64,000 nt of DNA from Pseudomonas sp. B20(2017) (GTDB lineage Bacteria; Pseudomonadota; Gammaproteobacteria; Pseudomonadales; Pseudomonadaceae), in contig NZ_NEJP01000013.1 of assembly GCF_002113125.1 (NCBI RefSeq), positions 156,505 through 220,504 of the forward strand. The letters are read 5' to 3'. Positions within the stretch are counted from its first letter, which is position 1, and each line of letters starts with the position of its first letter. The notes beneath the pieces are model-generated. The model had not been told where the DNA came from. It was given only the letters and a program-made list of their open reading frames with translations, and did not search any database. Made by a program: the position numbers and the translations under genes. Positions 1 through 9,748 of the stretch are shown here, piece by piece.

Positions 1-343
<343 letters not shown>

Positions 344-351
<8 letters not shown>

Positions 352-1228
352 GACGATAAAACCTATCCAGTAAGCCCGGGAGCGCGGCACGCCAGGCGCG
401 CGGCTTGATCCCGAAAGTGTGCAGAATTTTCTTGCAGGCGAGCACCGCGTGTTGCGGTTCTTCGGCGGCATCCGGCCGCGCGGCGTGGGCCTGGGCGGTC
501 GGGGCTTCGATGGCCAGCGGGTGCAGGCCGCGCGCTTCGGTGAGAATCGCCTGGCCCAGCGCCAGCGGCGTGGTCGCCTCGTGGCCGGCGTAGTGGTAAG
601 TGCCCCACAGCGGCGCGGCGCAATCGAGTTGCTTGAGCACCGAGATGATCACCCGCGCGGCATCGTCGGCCGGGGTCGGATTGCCACGGCGGTCATCGGC
701 CAGCAGCAATTCTTCCGGCTGTTCGGCGCGGGCCAGGAAACGTCCGAGGATGCCTTCCGGACTGTCATCGAGCAGCCAGCCAAAGCGCAGCAGCACGTGT
801 TGCGGGCAGGTGGCGCGTACGCTCTGTTCGATCCGCCACAACGCCTGACCGCGCAGGCCCAATGGCACCGGTTCGTCCTTTTCGCTGTAGGCGGTGGCGC
901 GGGAGCCGTCGAACACTCGATAACTGGACGGCTGCACCAGCACGATGTTGTGGTGCTGGCACAGTTCGGCCAGTCGCTCGATGGCGCGTTCTTGCCCGGC
1001 CAGACGGCTTTCGCTGACGGCCTCGGCCTGAAACCAGTCGAAATAGTAGGCGAGGTTGATCAACGCATCGGGACGGGTGTCGTCGAGCAATTGAGTCAGG
1101 CTCGCGGCATCCCAGCCGTCTTCGGGCGGGCGGGGGGCGAGGAAACCGATGTCTTCCTCTGCACCGAGGCGAATCAGCGCCTGCCCAAGGGCATTTCCGC
1201 CGCCCAGTAACATAAGGCGCATTCGCAT
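344..1228 (-). CDS. RmlD-like sugar nucleotide-binding protein (NAD(P)-dependent reductase family)
   Basis: This protein of 294 residues begins with a Rossmann-like segment (MLLGGGNALG) and continues with features of the dTDP-4-dehydrorhamnose reductase superfamily: an NLAYYFD stretch where RmlD has its substrate-binding segment, a QPSSYRVFDG segment matching the family's SSDYVFDG, and a C-terminal RPDAAEEPQ part. The family's catalytic YxxxK is not obvious: LRGQALWRIE takes its place, so activity is uncertain. I chose the ATG giving MRMRLM; a second ATG two codons later is equally possible, and upstream in-frame codons lack a ribosome binding site. The gene overlaps the downstream epimerase. 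Family is clear; exact reaction is unknown. Confidence 0.75.
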
Positions 1229-1406
1229 AGAGTCAGCAGGCCCAGTCTGATTGGAACGATGGCTTTGGCGACGATGCTCGTGGCAGCGTCGTCGATAATT
1301 GCCGGAATCGTTGCATTTTGCGGGTTTAGTGCGCAACCGTCACCCGTAAAGTGTAGATCCCCAGCGGTACTTGCAACTTCGCCCGCCCACCCGCATAACT
1401 GAAGCC

Positions 1407-4400
1407 ATGAATCTGCCCCTCCCCAAGGACGCGGCCCTGGCAGGCTTCCACCCCGCCGTCAGCGCCTGGTTCAGCAGCACATTCCCGACGGTCACCGCCG
1501 CCCAGGCCCGCGCATGGCCGTTGATCCGTCAGCGCCGTTCGACGCTGATCGCCGCGCCCACCGGCTCCGGCAAGACCCTCACCGCGTTCCTCGCCGTACT
1601 CGACGATCTGGTCCACCGTGGCCTGGAAACCCCGGACGGTCTGCCGGACGAAACCCTGGTGGTCTATGTTTCGCCGCTCAAGGCGTTGTCCAACGATATC
1701 CGCATCAACCTGCAGAATCCGCTGGCCGGGATTACCGAGCAGTTACGCCAAATGGATCTGCCGGCGCTGGAAATCACCACCGCCGTGCGCATCGGCGACA
1801 CCCCGCAGAAAGACCGCGCCGCCATGCGCAAGAGCGCGCCGCACATTCTGGTGACCACCCCGGAATCGCTCTACGTGCTGCTCGGCTCGGAATCCGGCCG
1901 CAAAATGCTTGGCACCACGCGCACGGTGATCGTCGACGAGATCCATGCCATCGCCGCCGGCAAACGCGGCAGTCACCTGGCCTTGAGCCTCGAACGCTTG
2001 CAGGCGCTGTGTCCTGAACCGCTGACCCGCATCGGTCTGTCGGCCACGCAAAAACCGATCGATGCGGTCGCGCGGTTTCTGGTCGGCCATGAGCGCCCCT
2101 GCGAAATCATCGACATTGGCCACGCTCGTCCACGGGATTTGGGCATCGAAGTGCCGCCGGTGCCGTTGTCAGCGGTGATGGCCAATGATGTCTGGGAACT
2201 GGTCTACGACCGCCTCGCCGTACTGGCCCGGGAACATCGCACCACGCTGATTTTCGTCAACACCCGGCGCCTGGCCGAACGCTTGAGCCGTCATCTCAGC
2301 GAGCGCCTCGGCAAACACGCCGTAGCTGCGCACCATGGCAGCCTCGCCAAGGAGTTTCGCCTCGACGCCGAGCAGCGTCTCAAGCGCGGTGAACTGCAAG
2401 TGCTGATTGCCACCGCGTCGCTGGAACTGGGGATCGACATCGGTGAAGTCGACCTCGTGTGCCAGATCGCCTCGCCTCGCTCGATTGCCGGGTTTCTGCA
2501 ACGGGTCGGCCGTTCCGGACACCAGGTTGGCGGCACGCCCAAAGGGCGACTGTTCGCCACCACCCGCGACGACCTGATCGAATGCGCCGCCCTGCTCGAC
2601 TGCGTGCGCCGGGGTGAACTCGATACGCTGCACATCCCCGAAGCGCCGCTGGATGTGCTGGCGCAGCAGATCATCGCCGAGGTCAGTTGCCAGGAATGGG
2701 CCGAGGACGATTTGCTCGCGCTGTTCCGCCGGGCCGAGCCCTACGCCCGCCTCGACGAAAAACATTATCAGGCCCTGCTGGCGATGCTCGCCGAGGGCTA
2801 CAACGGCCGTCAGGGCATCCGCAGCGCCTACCTGCATCGCGACGCCGTGAGCCGAACCCTGCGCGGACGACGCGGCGCTCGGCTGACCGCCGTCACCAGC
2901 GGCGGCACCATCCCCGACAACGCCGACTACAGCGTATTGCTCGAACCCCAGGGCCTGAACATCGGCAGCGTCAACGAAGACTTCGCCGTGGAAAGCATTG
3001 CCGGCGACGTGTTCCAGCTCGGCAACGCCTCCTATCGCATCCTGCGGGTGGAAACCGGCAAGGTTAGGGTCGAGGACGCTCAGGGCCAGCCGCCGACCAT
3101 TCCGTTCTGGCTCGGCGAGGCGCCGGGGCGCAGCGATGAATTGTCGGCGGCGGTGGCGCGCCTGCACGCGCAGCTCGATCAATTGCTCAGCGCCAGCCCC
3201 GGTGATTTGCAACCGGCCCTCGACTGGCTGACCGACACCCTCGGCCTGAACCTGGCCAGCGCCGAACAATTGGTGGATTATCTGGCCCGCGCGCGCCTCG
3301 CCCTAGGTGCCTTGCCGTCGCGGGACACGCTGCTGATGGAGCGGTTTTTCGACGAATCCGGCGGCACCCAACTGATCATCCATTCGCCGTTCGGCAGTCG
3401 CATCAACCGCGCCTGGGGCCTGGCCCTGCGCAAGCGCTTCTGCCGCACCTTCAACTTCGAATTGCAGGCCGCCGCCAGTGAAGATGCGATCGTGCTGTCG
3501 CTGTCCACCAGCCACAGTTTCGAACTCGACGAGGTCTGGCGTTATCTGCACAGCAACAGCGCCGAGCACATCCTGATTCAAGCCGTGCTGGATGCGCCGC
3601 TGTTCGGTGTGCGCTGGCGCTGGAATGCCGGGGTGGCGCTGGCCCTGCCGCGCTACACGGGCGGGCGCAAAGTCGCACCGCAATTGCAGCGCATGAAAAG
3701 CGAAGACTTGATCGCCAGCGTGTTTCCCGATCAGATCGCTTGCCTGGAAAACCTCGCCGGCGAACGGGAAATTCCCGAGCATCCGCTGGTGGAGCAAACC
3801 CTCGACGATTGCCTGCACGAGGCGATGGACAGCGAAGGCTGGCTGCAACTGCTGCGGCGCATGGAGCGCGGCGAAGTACGCCTGATCGCCCGTGACCTGC
3901 CGGCGCCCTCGCCGCTGGCGGCGGAAATCCTCAGCGCCCGGCCCTACACCTTTCTCGACGATGCGCCGCTGGAAGAACGTCGCACCCAGGCCGTGCTCAA
4001 CCGCCGCTGGAGCGATCCGCAATCCACCGATGACCTCGGCGCGCTGGACGCCGACGCGATCACTGCCGTGCGCGAAGAAGCCTGGCCGACGCCGAACAGC
4101 GCCGATGAAATGCACGAAGCACTGATGAGCCTGGCCTGCATCAGCGACCGCGAAGTCGAGACCAATCCGCAGTGGCGCGATTGGCTGAATGCCTTGGCCG
4201 AAACCGGACGAGCCTGCCAGTTGCTAATCGATCCCGAGCATTCACTGTGGTTGGCAAGAGAACGCCTGACCTGTCTGCAAGCGCTTTATCCACAGGCGCA
4301 GTCGGCACTGCCCGCGTTGCCCGGTTTCGACGAAACATGGGCAGCCGATGACGCACTGATCGAAGTGATCCGCGCGCGGCTCGGCGCATTCGGCCCGCTA

Positions 4401-5702
4401 CCGCTGGCGGCGATTGCCGAACCGCTGGCCCTGATGCCGGCCTCTGCTCATCAAGCCCTCGCTCATCTTGAGCGCGAGGGTTATGTGCTGCGCGGCCGGT
4501 TCACACCGGGATCGACCGTTGAAGAATGGTGCGAGCGGCATCTGCTGGCGCGAATTCACCGCTACACGGTCAAGCGTCTGCGCCGGGAAATCGAGCCGGT
4601 GGCGTTGCAGGATTTCATGCGGTTCCTGTTCGACTGGCAGCACTTGTCCCCGTCAACCCGCGGTCAGGGCAGCGCCGTGTTGCCAGCGATTGTCGGCCAG
4701 TTCGAAGGTTATCCGGCTGCCGCTTCGGCCTGGGACAGCGACCTCCTTCCCGCGCGGCTCAAAGATTATTCACCGAGCTGGCTGGACGATCTGTGCCGCA
4801 GCGGAAAGCTGGTATGGACACGCCTCAGCGCCCGGCAAAACATCAGCGGCACGGCATTGCGCAGCACCCCCATCGTGTTGCTGCCGCGCAGTCAGGTCGG
4901 CTTGTGGAGCGCGCTGGCCGAGCAGACGCCGGTCAGTGAGCTGTCGCCCAAAACCCGCAAGGTGTTCGACGCGCTGAGCCAGCACGGCGCGCTGTTTTTC
5001 GATGAGCTGATGCATGAAGCGCACCTGCTGCGCACCGAGCTGGAAATCGCCTTGCAGGAACTGGTCGGCGCCGGGCTGGTGAATGCCGACAGCTTTGCCG
5101 GATTGCGGGCGCTGATCACCCCGGCGAGCAAGCGCCAGCAGCGCAGCAGTCGACGCGGGCGCGGGGCGTTTGTCGGCGGCATGGACGATGCCGGGCGCTG
5201 GGCGTTACTGCGTCGCGGGCCGGTTGTGGAAAACCGTCAAACAGCGTCACCTGAAACTCTCGAACACATCGCCATGACCCTGTTACGCCGCTATGGCGTG
5301 GTGTTCTGGCGCCTGCTGGAACGCGAGGCCGATTGGCTGCCGAGCTGGCGCGAACTGCTGCGCACGTTCCATCGACTGGAAGCGCGGGGCGAGATACGCG
5401 GCGGGCGCTTTGTCAGCGGTCTGGCCGGCGAGCAATTCGCCCTGCCAGAGGCGATTCCGTTACTGCGCGAAGTCCGCCGTCGCCCCCATGACGGCAGCCT
5501 GATCGCGGTGTGCGGCGTCGATCCGCTGAACCTTGCCGGCACCTTGTTACCGGGCGCGAAAGTGCCGGCGCTGGCGAGCAATCGACTGGTGTATCGCGAC
5601 GGATTGCCGGTCGCTGCGGAGATCGCGGGCAAGCAGCAATTCTGGGTGGATCTGGATCAGGTTTCCATGGAGCAGGTGCGCAGCAAACTGATCCGGCATT
5701 GA
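1407..5702 (+). CDS. lhr: Large ATP-dependent helicase Lhr (SF2, DEIH box)
   Basis: This 1431-residue superfamily 2 helicase is the long bacterial Lhr form, a 3'-5' translocase on single-stranded DNA implicated in repair. Helicase motifs are visible: APTGSGKT near residues 50-57 (Walker A), DEIH at 177-180 (Walker B), SAT at 212-214, and in the second RecA domain TASLELGIDIGEVD and QRVGRSGH. A winged-helix/Lhr-core part and the roughly 500-residue C-terminal extension that separates Lhr from Lhr-Core follow. Length is close to the E. coli protein (about 1540). The start gives MNLPLPKD; the upstream in-frame ATG at 1371 would add 12 unconserved residues. It stands alone, divergent from the sugar-nucleotide genes. 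Confidence 0.93.
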   Translation: MNLPLPKDAALAGFHPAVSAWFSSTFPTVTAAQARAWPLIRQRRSTLIAAPTGSGKTLTAFLAVLDDLVHRGLETPDGLPDETLVVYVSPLKALSNDIRINLQNPLAGITEQLRQMDLPALEITTAVRIGDTPQKDRAAMRKSAPHILVTTPESLYVLLGSESGRKMLGTTRTVIVDEIHAIAAGKRGSHLALSLERLQALCPEPLTRIGLSATQKPIDAVARFLVGHERPCEIIDIGHARPRDLGIEVPPVPLSAVMANDVWELVYDRLAVLAREHRTTLIFVNTRRLAERLSRHLSERLGKHAVAAHHGSLAKEFRLDAEQRLKRGELQVLIATASLELGIDIGEVDLVCQIASPRSIAGFLQRVGRSGHQVGGTPKGRLFATTRDDLIECAALLDCVRRGELDTLHIPEAPLDVLAQQIIAEVSCQEWAEDDLLALFRRAEPYARLDEKHYQALLAMLAEGYNGRQGIRSAYLHRDAVSRTLRGRRGARLTAVTSGGTIPDNADYSVLLEPQGLNIGSVNEDFAVESIAGDVFQLGNASYRILRVETGKVRVEDAQGQPPTIPFWLGEAPGRSDELSAAVARLHAQLDQLLSASPGDLQPALDWLTDTLGLNLASAEQLVDYLARARLALGALPSRDTLLMERFFDESGGTQLIIHSPFGSRINRAWGLALRKRFCRTFNFELQAAASEDAIVLSLSTSHSFELDEVWRYLHSNSAEHILIQAVLDAPLFGVRWRWNAGVALALPRYTGGRKVAPQLQRMKSEDLIASVFPDQIACLENLAGEREIPEHPLVEQTLDDCLHEAMDSEGWLQLLRRMERGEVRLIARDLPAPSPLAAEILSARPYTFLDDAPLEERRTQAVLNRRWSDPQSTDDLGALDADAITAVREEAWPTPNSADEMHEALMSLACISDREVETNPQWRDWLNALAETGRACQLLIDPEHSLWLARERLTCLQALYPQAQSALPALPGFDETWAADDALIEVIRARLGAFGPLPLAAIAEPLALMPASAHQALAHLEREGYVLRGRFTPGSTVEEWCERHLLARIHRYTVKRLRREIEPVALQDFMRFLFDWQHLSPSTRGQGSAVLPAIVGQFEGYPAAASAWDSDLLPARLKDYSPSWLDDLCRSGKLVWTRLSARQNISGTALRSTPIVLLPRSQVGLWSALAEQTPVSELSPKTRKVFDALSQHGALFFDELMHEAHLLRTELEIALQELVGAGLVNADSFAGLRALITPASKRQQRSSRRGRGAFVGGMDDAGRWALLRRGPVVENRQTASPETLEHIAMTLLRRYGVVFWRLLEREADWLPSWRELLRTFHRLEARGEIRGGRFVSGLAGEQFALPEAIPLLREVRRRPHDGSLIAVCGVDPLNLAGTLLPGAKVPALASNRLVYRDGLPVAAEIAGKQQFWVDLDQVSMEQVRSKLIRH

Positions 5703-5715
5703 TGTAAACCGGTCT

Positions 5716-5832
5716 GGCCTCTTCGTCGGATCGCCGCCCGGACCAAGCCCGCTCCCACAGGGTTCTGTGTGATACCGAAATAGCAGCCGCACCACAAATC
5801 ACTGTGGGAGCGGGCTTGCCCGCGAAGGGGCC
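5716..5832. repeat. REP doublet (inverted pair, REPIN-like)
   Basis: Two oppositely oriented copies of a GTGGGAGCGGGCTTGCC-type element, ending in a TTCG/CGAA tip, lie between the convergent lhr and mechanosensitive channel genes. The right copy (about 5801-5827) is complete; the left copy (about 5730-5760) is decayed after the CGCTCCCAC core. Such pairs are dispersed by RAYT transposases in Pseudomonas and can form long RNA hairpins at 3' ends. No transposase gene is present here. Confidence 0.85.
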
Positions 5833-5854
5833 GGCACAAGCACCACAAGACCTC

Positions 5855-7960
5855 CTATTGAGTCGGCGATTGCTCCGGCAACACCACCGACGAATGCGCC
5901 GGCGCCACCTCTTCTTCCTTTCGCTTGGGCAACAAAACCTGCTGTGGATAAGTTTGCGCGAAATGCACCCACGGGCTGTTATCCACAAGCTTCTTCAGAC
6001 GCTGGTTGAACGCGCGGCTCACCGCATATTGCCCGCCCGAGACCGTACGGAATTGCGCGGTCAGGACCACGCCGTTCAAGTCCATCTTGTCCACGCCGAA
6101 CACGTCCAGCGGCCCTTGCAGGTTGTACTTGAGGAACGGGTCTTCGCGAATCGAATCCCCCGCCTCGCGGATCAGCTCGATGGCCTTGTCGACATCGGTG
6201 TCGTAGGTGAACTGGACAGAGAAAAACGCGAACGCAAACTGCCGCGATTGATTGGTCACAGCCTTGATCTGGCCGAACGGCACCGAATGCACGAAGCCCT
6301 TGCCGTCGCGCAGGCGCAGGGTGCGAATGGTCAGGCCTTCGACCGTGCCGGCATGCCCGGAATCGAGCACCACCCAATCGCCGATCGACAGGGTGTCTTC
6401 GATGATGATGAACAGCCCGGTGATCACGTCCTGCACCAGTTGCTGCGAGCCGAAACCGATGGCCAGACCGACCACCCCGGCACCGGCCAGCAGCGGCGCG
6501 ACGTTGATCCCGAGATTGGCCATGGTGGTGATCGCGCAGATCACCACCAGGACGATTTTGATCGCGTTGCGCAGCAGCGGAAGGATGGTTTTCACCCGGG
6601 TGCTGGGCTGGCGCGCCGAGCGCTTGCTGACCGGTGGTTTCAGCGCTTCCTGAATCGCCGTGTCGAGCACCACCCACAGCAGCCACGTCACGAGGAAGAT
6701 CAGGCCGATGCTGCTCAGGGCATTGCTGATCGCCCGACCAACCGTGCTGCTCTGCGCGAAGTCGAGCAGCGACACACCCCAGATCCGACCGAGAATGTCG
6801 ATGAATACAATCGCGATGACGATCCGCAGCAAGGCGTGCAACAGGCTGAGAAAGCGTTCCTTGTAGGCGCTGCTACGCTGGATCGCCTCGGCCTTGCGCG
6901 ACTTGAACAGATGCTGGAGGACGGTGCTGAGAAACACCGTCCCGATCAACAGCACGGTGGTGAACAACGCGCAGCGCAGGGCTTTCTGGTTGTCCTCGCC
7001 GATGCCGATCAGATTGACCGCCGAGACCAGCACCATCAGCACGATCGGCCAGTACCAGAGCCCGGAAAAAATCCGCAGTGACTCCTGCAGCGACGGCTGC
7101 TTCAGACGTTGAACCAGCGACCGGTTGCGGATCAGGTGCGCTACCGGCCGACGCAGGCGAATCACCAGCAGACCAAAGATGATCGACGCCAGCAGCCCGG
7201 TGAACACCGCGATGCTGCTGGTGATGTTGCCGCCCAGTTGCCGGGCGATCTGCGGGCTGGTCAGGGCGTCACTCAACGCGGCGAGAAAGCCGATCATGAA
7301 TAGCGGTTTCGGGCAGTAGTCGCGGATGATCTGCACGGCGCGGCGCTTGTGGCCGACGTTGAACATCACCACCACGCACAACAGCATCGACGTGGAAAAT
7401 ATCCCGCTGCTGGTGGCGTAGGCAAAACACAGCGCCAGCGCGCGACCGACCGAGGCCGACAGAAAATGGCTGACGTACAGGGTCAGCGGCAGGCAGATCA
7501 GCGCGGGCAGCGTGTAGGGCAACAGGTAACCGAGCAGGTCCTGACTGCGCTGGCGGGTGCGCAGCCAGCGCCCCTCCCGCAGACGTTTGCCCAGCACGCT
7601 GCCGAGCACCGTCAACACGGCAAAGGTGCCCAGCCACACGCCGGAGAGCATCAGTAAATCCCCCGCCACGCTCCAGCCGGAGCGGTTCGAGGGTTGGTTG
7701 ACCAGCCTGTCGACTTCATCCGCCGCCCGGTCGGCACGCAGGCGCCAGGCGTCGACCAGATGCTCGTTGAGATCGAGTTTGTCCTGTACGTCGTCGATGC
7801 TGGAACTGATGGCGCCGAGCAGTCCGCCCTGCACGATCGGTTCCGGTTTGGCCGGCTCTTCACTGGCCGCCGGAACGCCCGGCAGGCTGGCGGCTTGCAC
7901 TGCATTGCCGCCGAACAACAGCAATGCCCCCAATAGAATCGCGATCCTGAACCTGGTCAA
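5855..7960 (-). CDS. MscS-family mechanosensitive channel, YbiO-type
   Basis: This 701-residue inner-membrane protein should release solutes on hypo-osmotic shock. It starts with a Sec signal peptide (ILLGALLLFGG...VQA|ASL), a periplasmic segment and about ten hydrophobic helices. The C-terminal half carries the MscS core: pore helix APLLAGAGVVGLAIGFGSQ, then VQDVITGLFIIIED and the beta domain DWVVLDSGHAGTVEGLTIR. Overall layout resembles E. coli YbiO (741 residues). I chose the TTG at 7960 because AGGGAG lies 9 bases upstream and it places the signal peptide at the extreme N-terminus; the upstream ATG at 8047 lies in repeat DNA and would bury the signal peptide. Monocistronic; REP elements flank both ends. 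Confidence 0.87.
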   Translation of the reverse strand: MTRFRIAILLGALLLFGGNAVQAASLPGVPAASEEPAKPEPIVQGGLLGAISSSIDDVQDKLDLNEHLVDAWRLRADRAADEVDRLVNQPSNRSGWSVAGDLLMLSGVWLGTFAVLTVLGSVLGKRLREGRWLRTRQRSQDLLGYLLPYTLPALICLPLTLYVSHFLSASVGRALALCFAYATSSGIFSTSMLLCVVVMFNVGHKRRAVQIIRDYCPKPLFMIGFLAALSDALTSPQIARQLGGNITSSIAVFTGLLASIIFGLLVIRLRRPVAHLIRNRSLVQRLKQPSLQESLRIFSGLWYWPIVLMVLVSAVNLIGIGEDNQKALRCALFTTVLLIGTVFLSTVLQHLFKSRKAEAIQRSSAYKERFLSLLHALLRIVIAIVFIDILGRIWGVSLLDFAQSSTVGRAISNALSSIGLIFLVTWLLWVVLDTAIQEALKPPVSKRSARQPSTRVKTILPLLRNAIKIVLVVICAITTMANLGINVAPLLAGAGVVGLAIGFGSQQLVQDVITGLFIIIEDTLSIGDWVVLDSGHAGTVEGLTIRTLRLRDGKGFVHSVPFGQIKAVTNQSRQFAFAFFSVQFTYDTDVDKAIELIREAGDSIREDPFLKYNLQGPLDVFGVDKMDLNGVVLTAQFRTVSGGQYAVSRAFNQRLKKLVDNSPWVHFAQTYPQQVLLPKRKEEEVAPAHSSVVLPEQSPTQ

Positions 7961-8036
7961 AACGCAGAGCTCCCTTGGTTGAACCTGTAAGGAACTGATC
8001 GGTTTTGGCCCGGCAAAGTTCAAGAGCGCCCTTTTG

Positions 8037-8203
8037 ATTGCTCCCACGCTCCACCCCCTCGTTGATCGTTCCCATGCTTCCCCTCCCCCTCACTGATCGT
8101 TCCCACGCTCTGCGTGGGAATGCCTCCCTGGACGCTCTGCGTCCGCTCTTCGAGACGCGGAGCGTCTCTGGCTGCATTCCCACGCGGAGCGTGGGAACGA
8201 TCA
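8037..8203. repeat. Compound repeat: GATCGTTCCCACGCT copies and nested hairpins
   Basis: This fills most of the 358-base gap between the divergent channel and MFS genes. Three direct, progressively better copies of a GATCGTTCCCACGCT unit (about 8036, 8063 and 8094) are followed by an inverted copy at 8175-8203. Between them are short hairpins: TTCCCACGC/GCGTGGGAA, GGACGC/GCGTCC and GAGACGC/GCGTCTC. The structure is typical of dispersed intergenic elements in fluorescent pseudomonads, of a family distinct from the GTGGGAGCG REPs elsewhere in the window. No coding potential is evident; bases 8240-8318 show nothing further except the MFS ribosome binding site. Confidence 0.7.
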
Positions 8204-8214
8204 CCTCAAGGGGG

Positions 8215-8239
8215 GATATTTGCGTGGCACGCAAATATC
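8215..8239. promoter_or_regulatory. Perfect 25-bp palindrome upstream of the MFS gene
   Basis: GATATTTGCGTG, one central G, then CACGCAAATATC: 12-base arms with no mismatch. It lies about 80 bases before the MFS start codon and has no T-run, so it looks more like an operator than a terminator. The cognate regulator is unknown and no regulator gene is adjacent. Confidence 0.45.
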
Positions 8240-8318
8240 AAATGCCACTCCTTGTATTTTTCCACCCCCACCAAACCCCGACACTGCGCTCCATTCAATC
8301 CCCCACCGGAGTGCCGTC

Positions 8319-9530
8319 ATGCCCATTGCCCTGCTCGCGCTGACTCTCAGCGCCTTCGCCATCGGGACGACCGAGTTCGTCATCGTTGGCCTGCTTCCCA
8401 CCATCGGCGCCGATCTCGGCGTCAGTCTGCCGTCCGCCGGTCTGCTGGTCAGTCTCTACGCTCTGGGCGTAGCCATCGGTGCGCCGGTGCTGACCGCCCT
8501 CACCGGCAAAGTCCCGCGCAAACTGTTGCTGCTGTCGCTGATGGTGCTGTTCACCCTCGGCAATCTGCTGGCCTGGCTGGCGCCGAGTTATGAATCGCTG
8601 GTGCTGGCGCGGATCGTCACCGGTCTGGCCCACGGCGTGTTCTTTTCCATCGGCTCGACCATCGCCACCAGCCTGGTGCCCAAGGAAAAAGCCGCCAGTG
8701 CAATTGCGATCATGTTTACCGGCCTGACCGTGGCGCTGGTCACCGGCGTGCCGCTGGGCACGTTCATCGGTCAGCATTTCGGCTGGCGTGAAACCTTCCT
8801 CGCGGTATCGGCACTCGGCGTCATCGCGTTCATTGGCAGCCTGCTGTATGTGCCGAACAACATTGCCCACAGCAAACCGGCCTCGCTGTTGCAGCAATTG
8901 CAGGTGCTCAAGCAACCGCGCCTGTTGCTGGTGTACGCCATGACGGCAATCGGTTACGGCGGCTCGTTCATCGCCTTCACGTTCCTGGCGCCGATCCTTC
9001 AGGACATCTCCGGTTTCAGCGCCAGCACCGTCAGCCTGGTGTTGCTGGTGTATGGCGTGTCGGTGGCCGTCGGCAACATCTGGGGCGGCAAACTGGCGGA
9101 CAAACGCGGGCCGATCAGCGCGCTGAAAATAATCTTTGCCCTGCTCGCCGCCGTGTTGTTCGTACTTACCTTCACCGCTGGCAACCCATGGCTGGCACTG
9201 GCCACCGTGCTGGTATGGGGTGCAGTCGCCTTCGGCAACGTGCCGGGCTTGCAGGTGTATGTGGTGCGTCAGGCTGAACATCACACACCGCACGCCGTGG
9301 ACGTGGCCTCGGGCCTGAACATTGCCGCGTTCAACCTCGGGATTGCCGGCGGTGCGTGGGGTGGCGGCCTGATCGTCGAGCACATCGGCCTGATTCACAC
9401 TGCATGGATCGGCGGGTTGGTGGTGCTGGTGGCGCTGGCCCTGACCGCCTGGAGCGGTCGCCTCGATCGGCTGGGCCCGGTGTACGCCGAACCCGCCGAA
9501 GGCTCGACCCGGATCGTCACCGGGCACTGA
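8319..9530 (+). CDS. MFS transporter, DHA1 family (YdhP/AraJ-like exporter)
   Basis: This 403-residue protein has about twelve transmembrane helices and a short loop near residue 200. The N-terminal signature GTTEFVIVGLLP, the first cytoplasmic loop GKVPRKLLL and the mid-protein GGKLADKRGP are typical of the DHA1 branch that includes sugar-efflux and arabinose-exporter-like proteins, probable proton-driven exporters of small molecules. The start (MPIALLALTLSAF) has CGGAG 8 bases upstream; earlier in-frame ATGs fall in the palindrome and repeat zone. Substrate cannot be inferred. A perfect palindrome upstream may control it. Confidence 0.88.
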   Translation: MPIALLALTLSAFAIGTTEFVIVGLLPTIGADLGVSLPSAGLLVSLYALGVAIGAPVLTALTGKVPRKLLLLSLMVLFTLGNLLAWLAPSYESLVLARIVTGLAHGVFFSIGSTIATSLVPKEKAASAIAIMFTGLTVALVTGVPLGTFIGQHFGWRETFLAVSALGVIAFIGSLLYVPNNIAHSKPASLLQQLQVLKQPRLLLVYAMTAIGYGGSFIAFTFLAPILQDISGFSASTVSLVLLVYGVSVAVGNIWGGKLADKRGPISALKIIFALLAAVLFVLTFTAGNPWLALATVLVWGAVAFGNVPGLQVYVVRQAEHHTPHAVDVASGLNIAAFNLGIAGGAWGGGLIVEHIGLIHTAWIGGLVVLVALALTAWSGRLDRLGPVYAEPAEGSTRIVTGH

Positions 9531-9545
9531 TCCGCAAGATGCCCC

Positions 9546-9635
9546 TGTGGGAGCGAGCCTGCTCGCGATTGCGGCAGCACATTCAAAAATTGATGTGCCT
9601 GACACTCCGCTATCGCGAACAGGCTCGCTCCCACA
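9546..9635. repeat. REP doublet (REPIN)
   Basis: An inverted pair, GTGGGAGCGAGCCTGCTCGCGA on the left and TCGCGAACAGGCTCGCTCCCAC on the right, separated by about 40 bases. The copies are well preserved and differ in one stem position from the pair near 13.8 kb. It fills most of the gap between the MFS and DUF72 genes. Confidence 0.87.
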
Positions 9636-9748
9636 TTTCTATGATGCTGCCGCACAAATACCGTCCGTAATCCCGTCGAAACTTTCCCGAACCGCCCACA
9701 GTCATCCACAGACAGAGGCCGTATGGGGACTTTCGACGGGAGGGCGGC

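Noticed and set aside
5804..7081. Plus-strand open frame of 425 codons opposite the mechanosensitive channel
   Set aside because: Rich in His, Gln, Arg and Asp with no hydrophobic core; the minus-strand channel is clear.
7961..8047. ATG at 8047 as start of the mechanosensitive channel
   Set aside because: It would place 29 residues translated from repeat-adjacent DNA before the signal peptide; the TTG at 7960 has the ribosome binding site.
8037..8203. Possible CRISPR array
   Set aside because: Repeats are few, irregular and include an inverted copy; spacers are not uniform and no cas gene is near.
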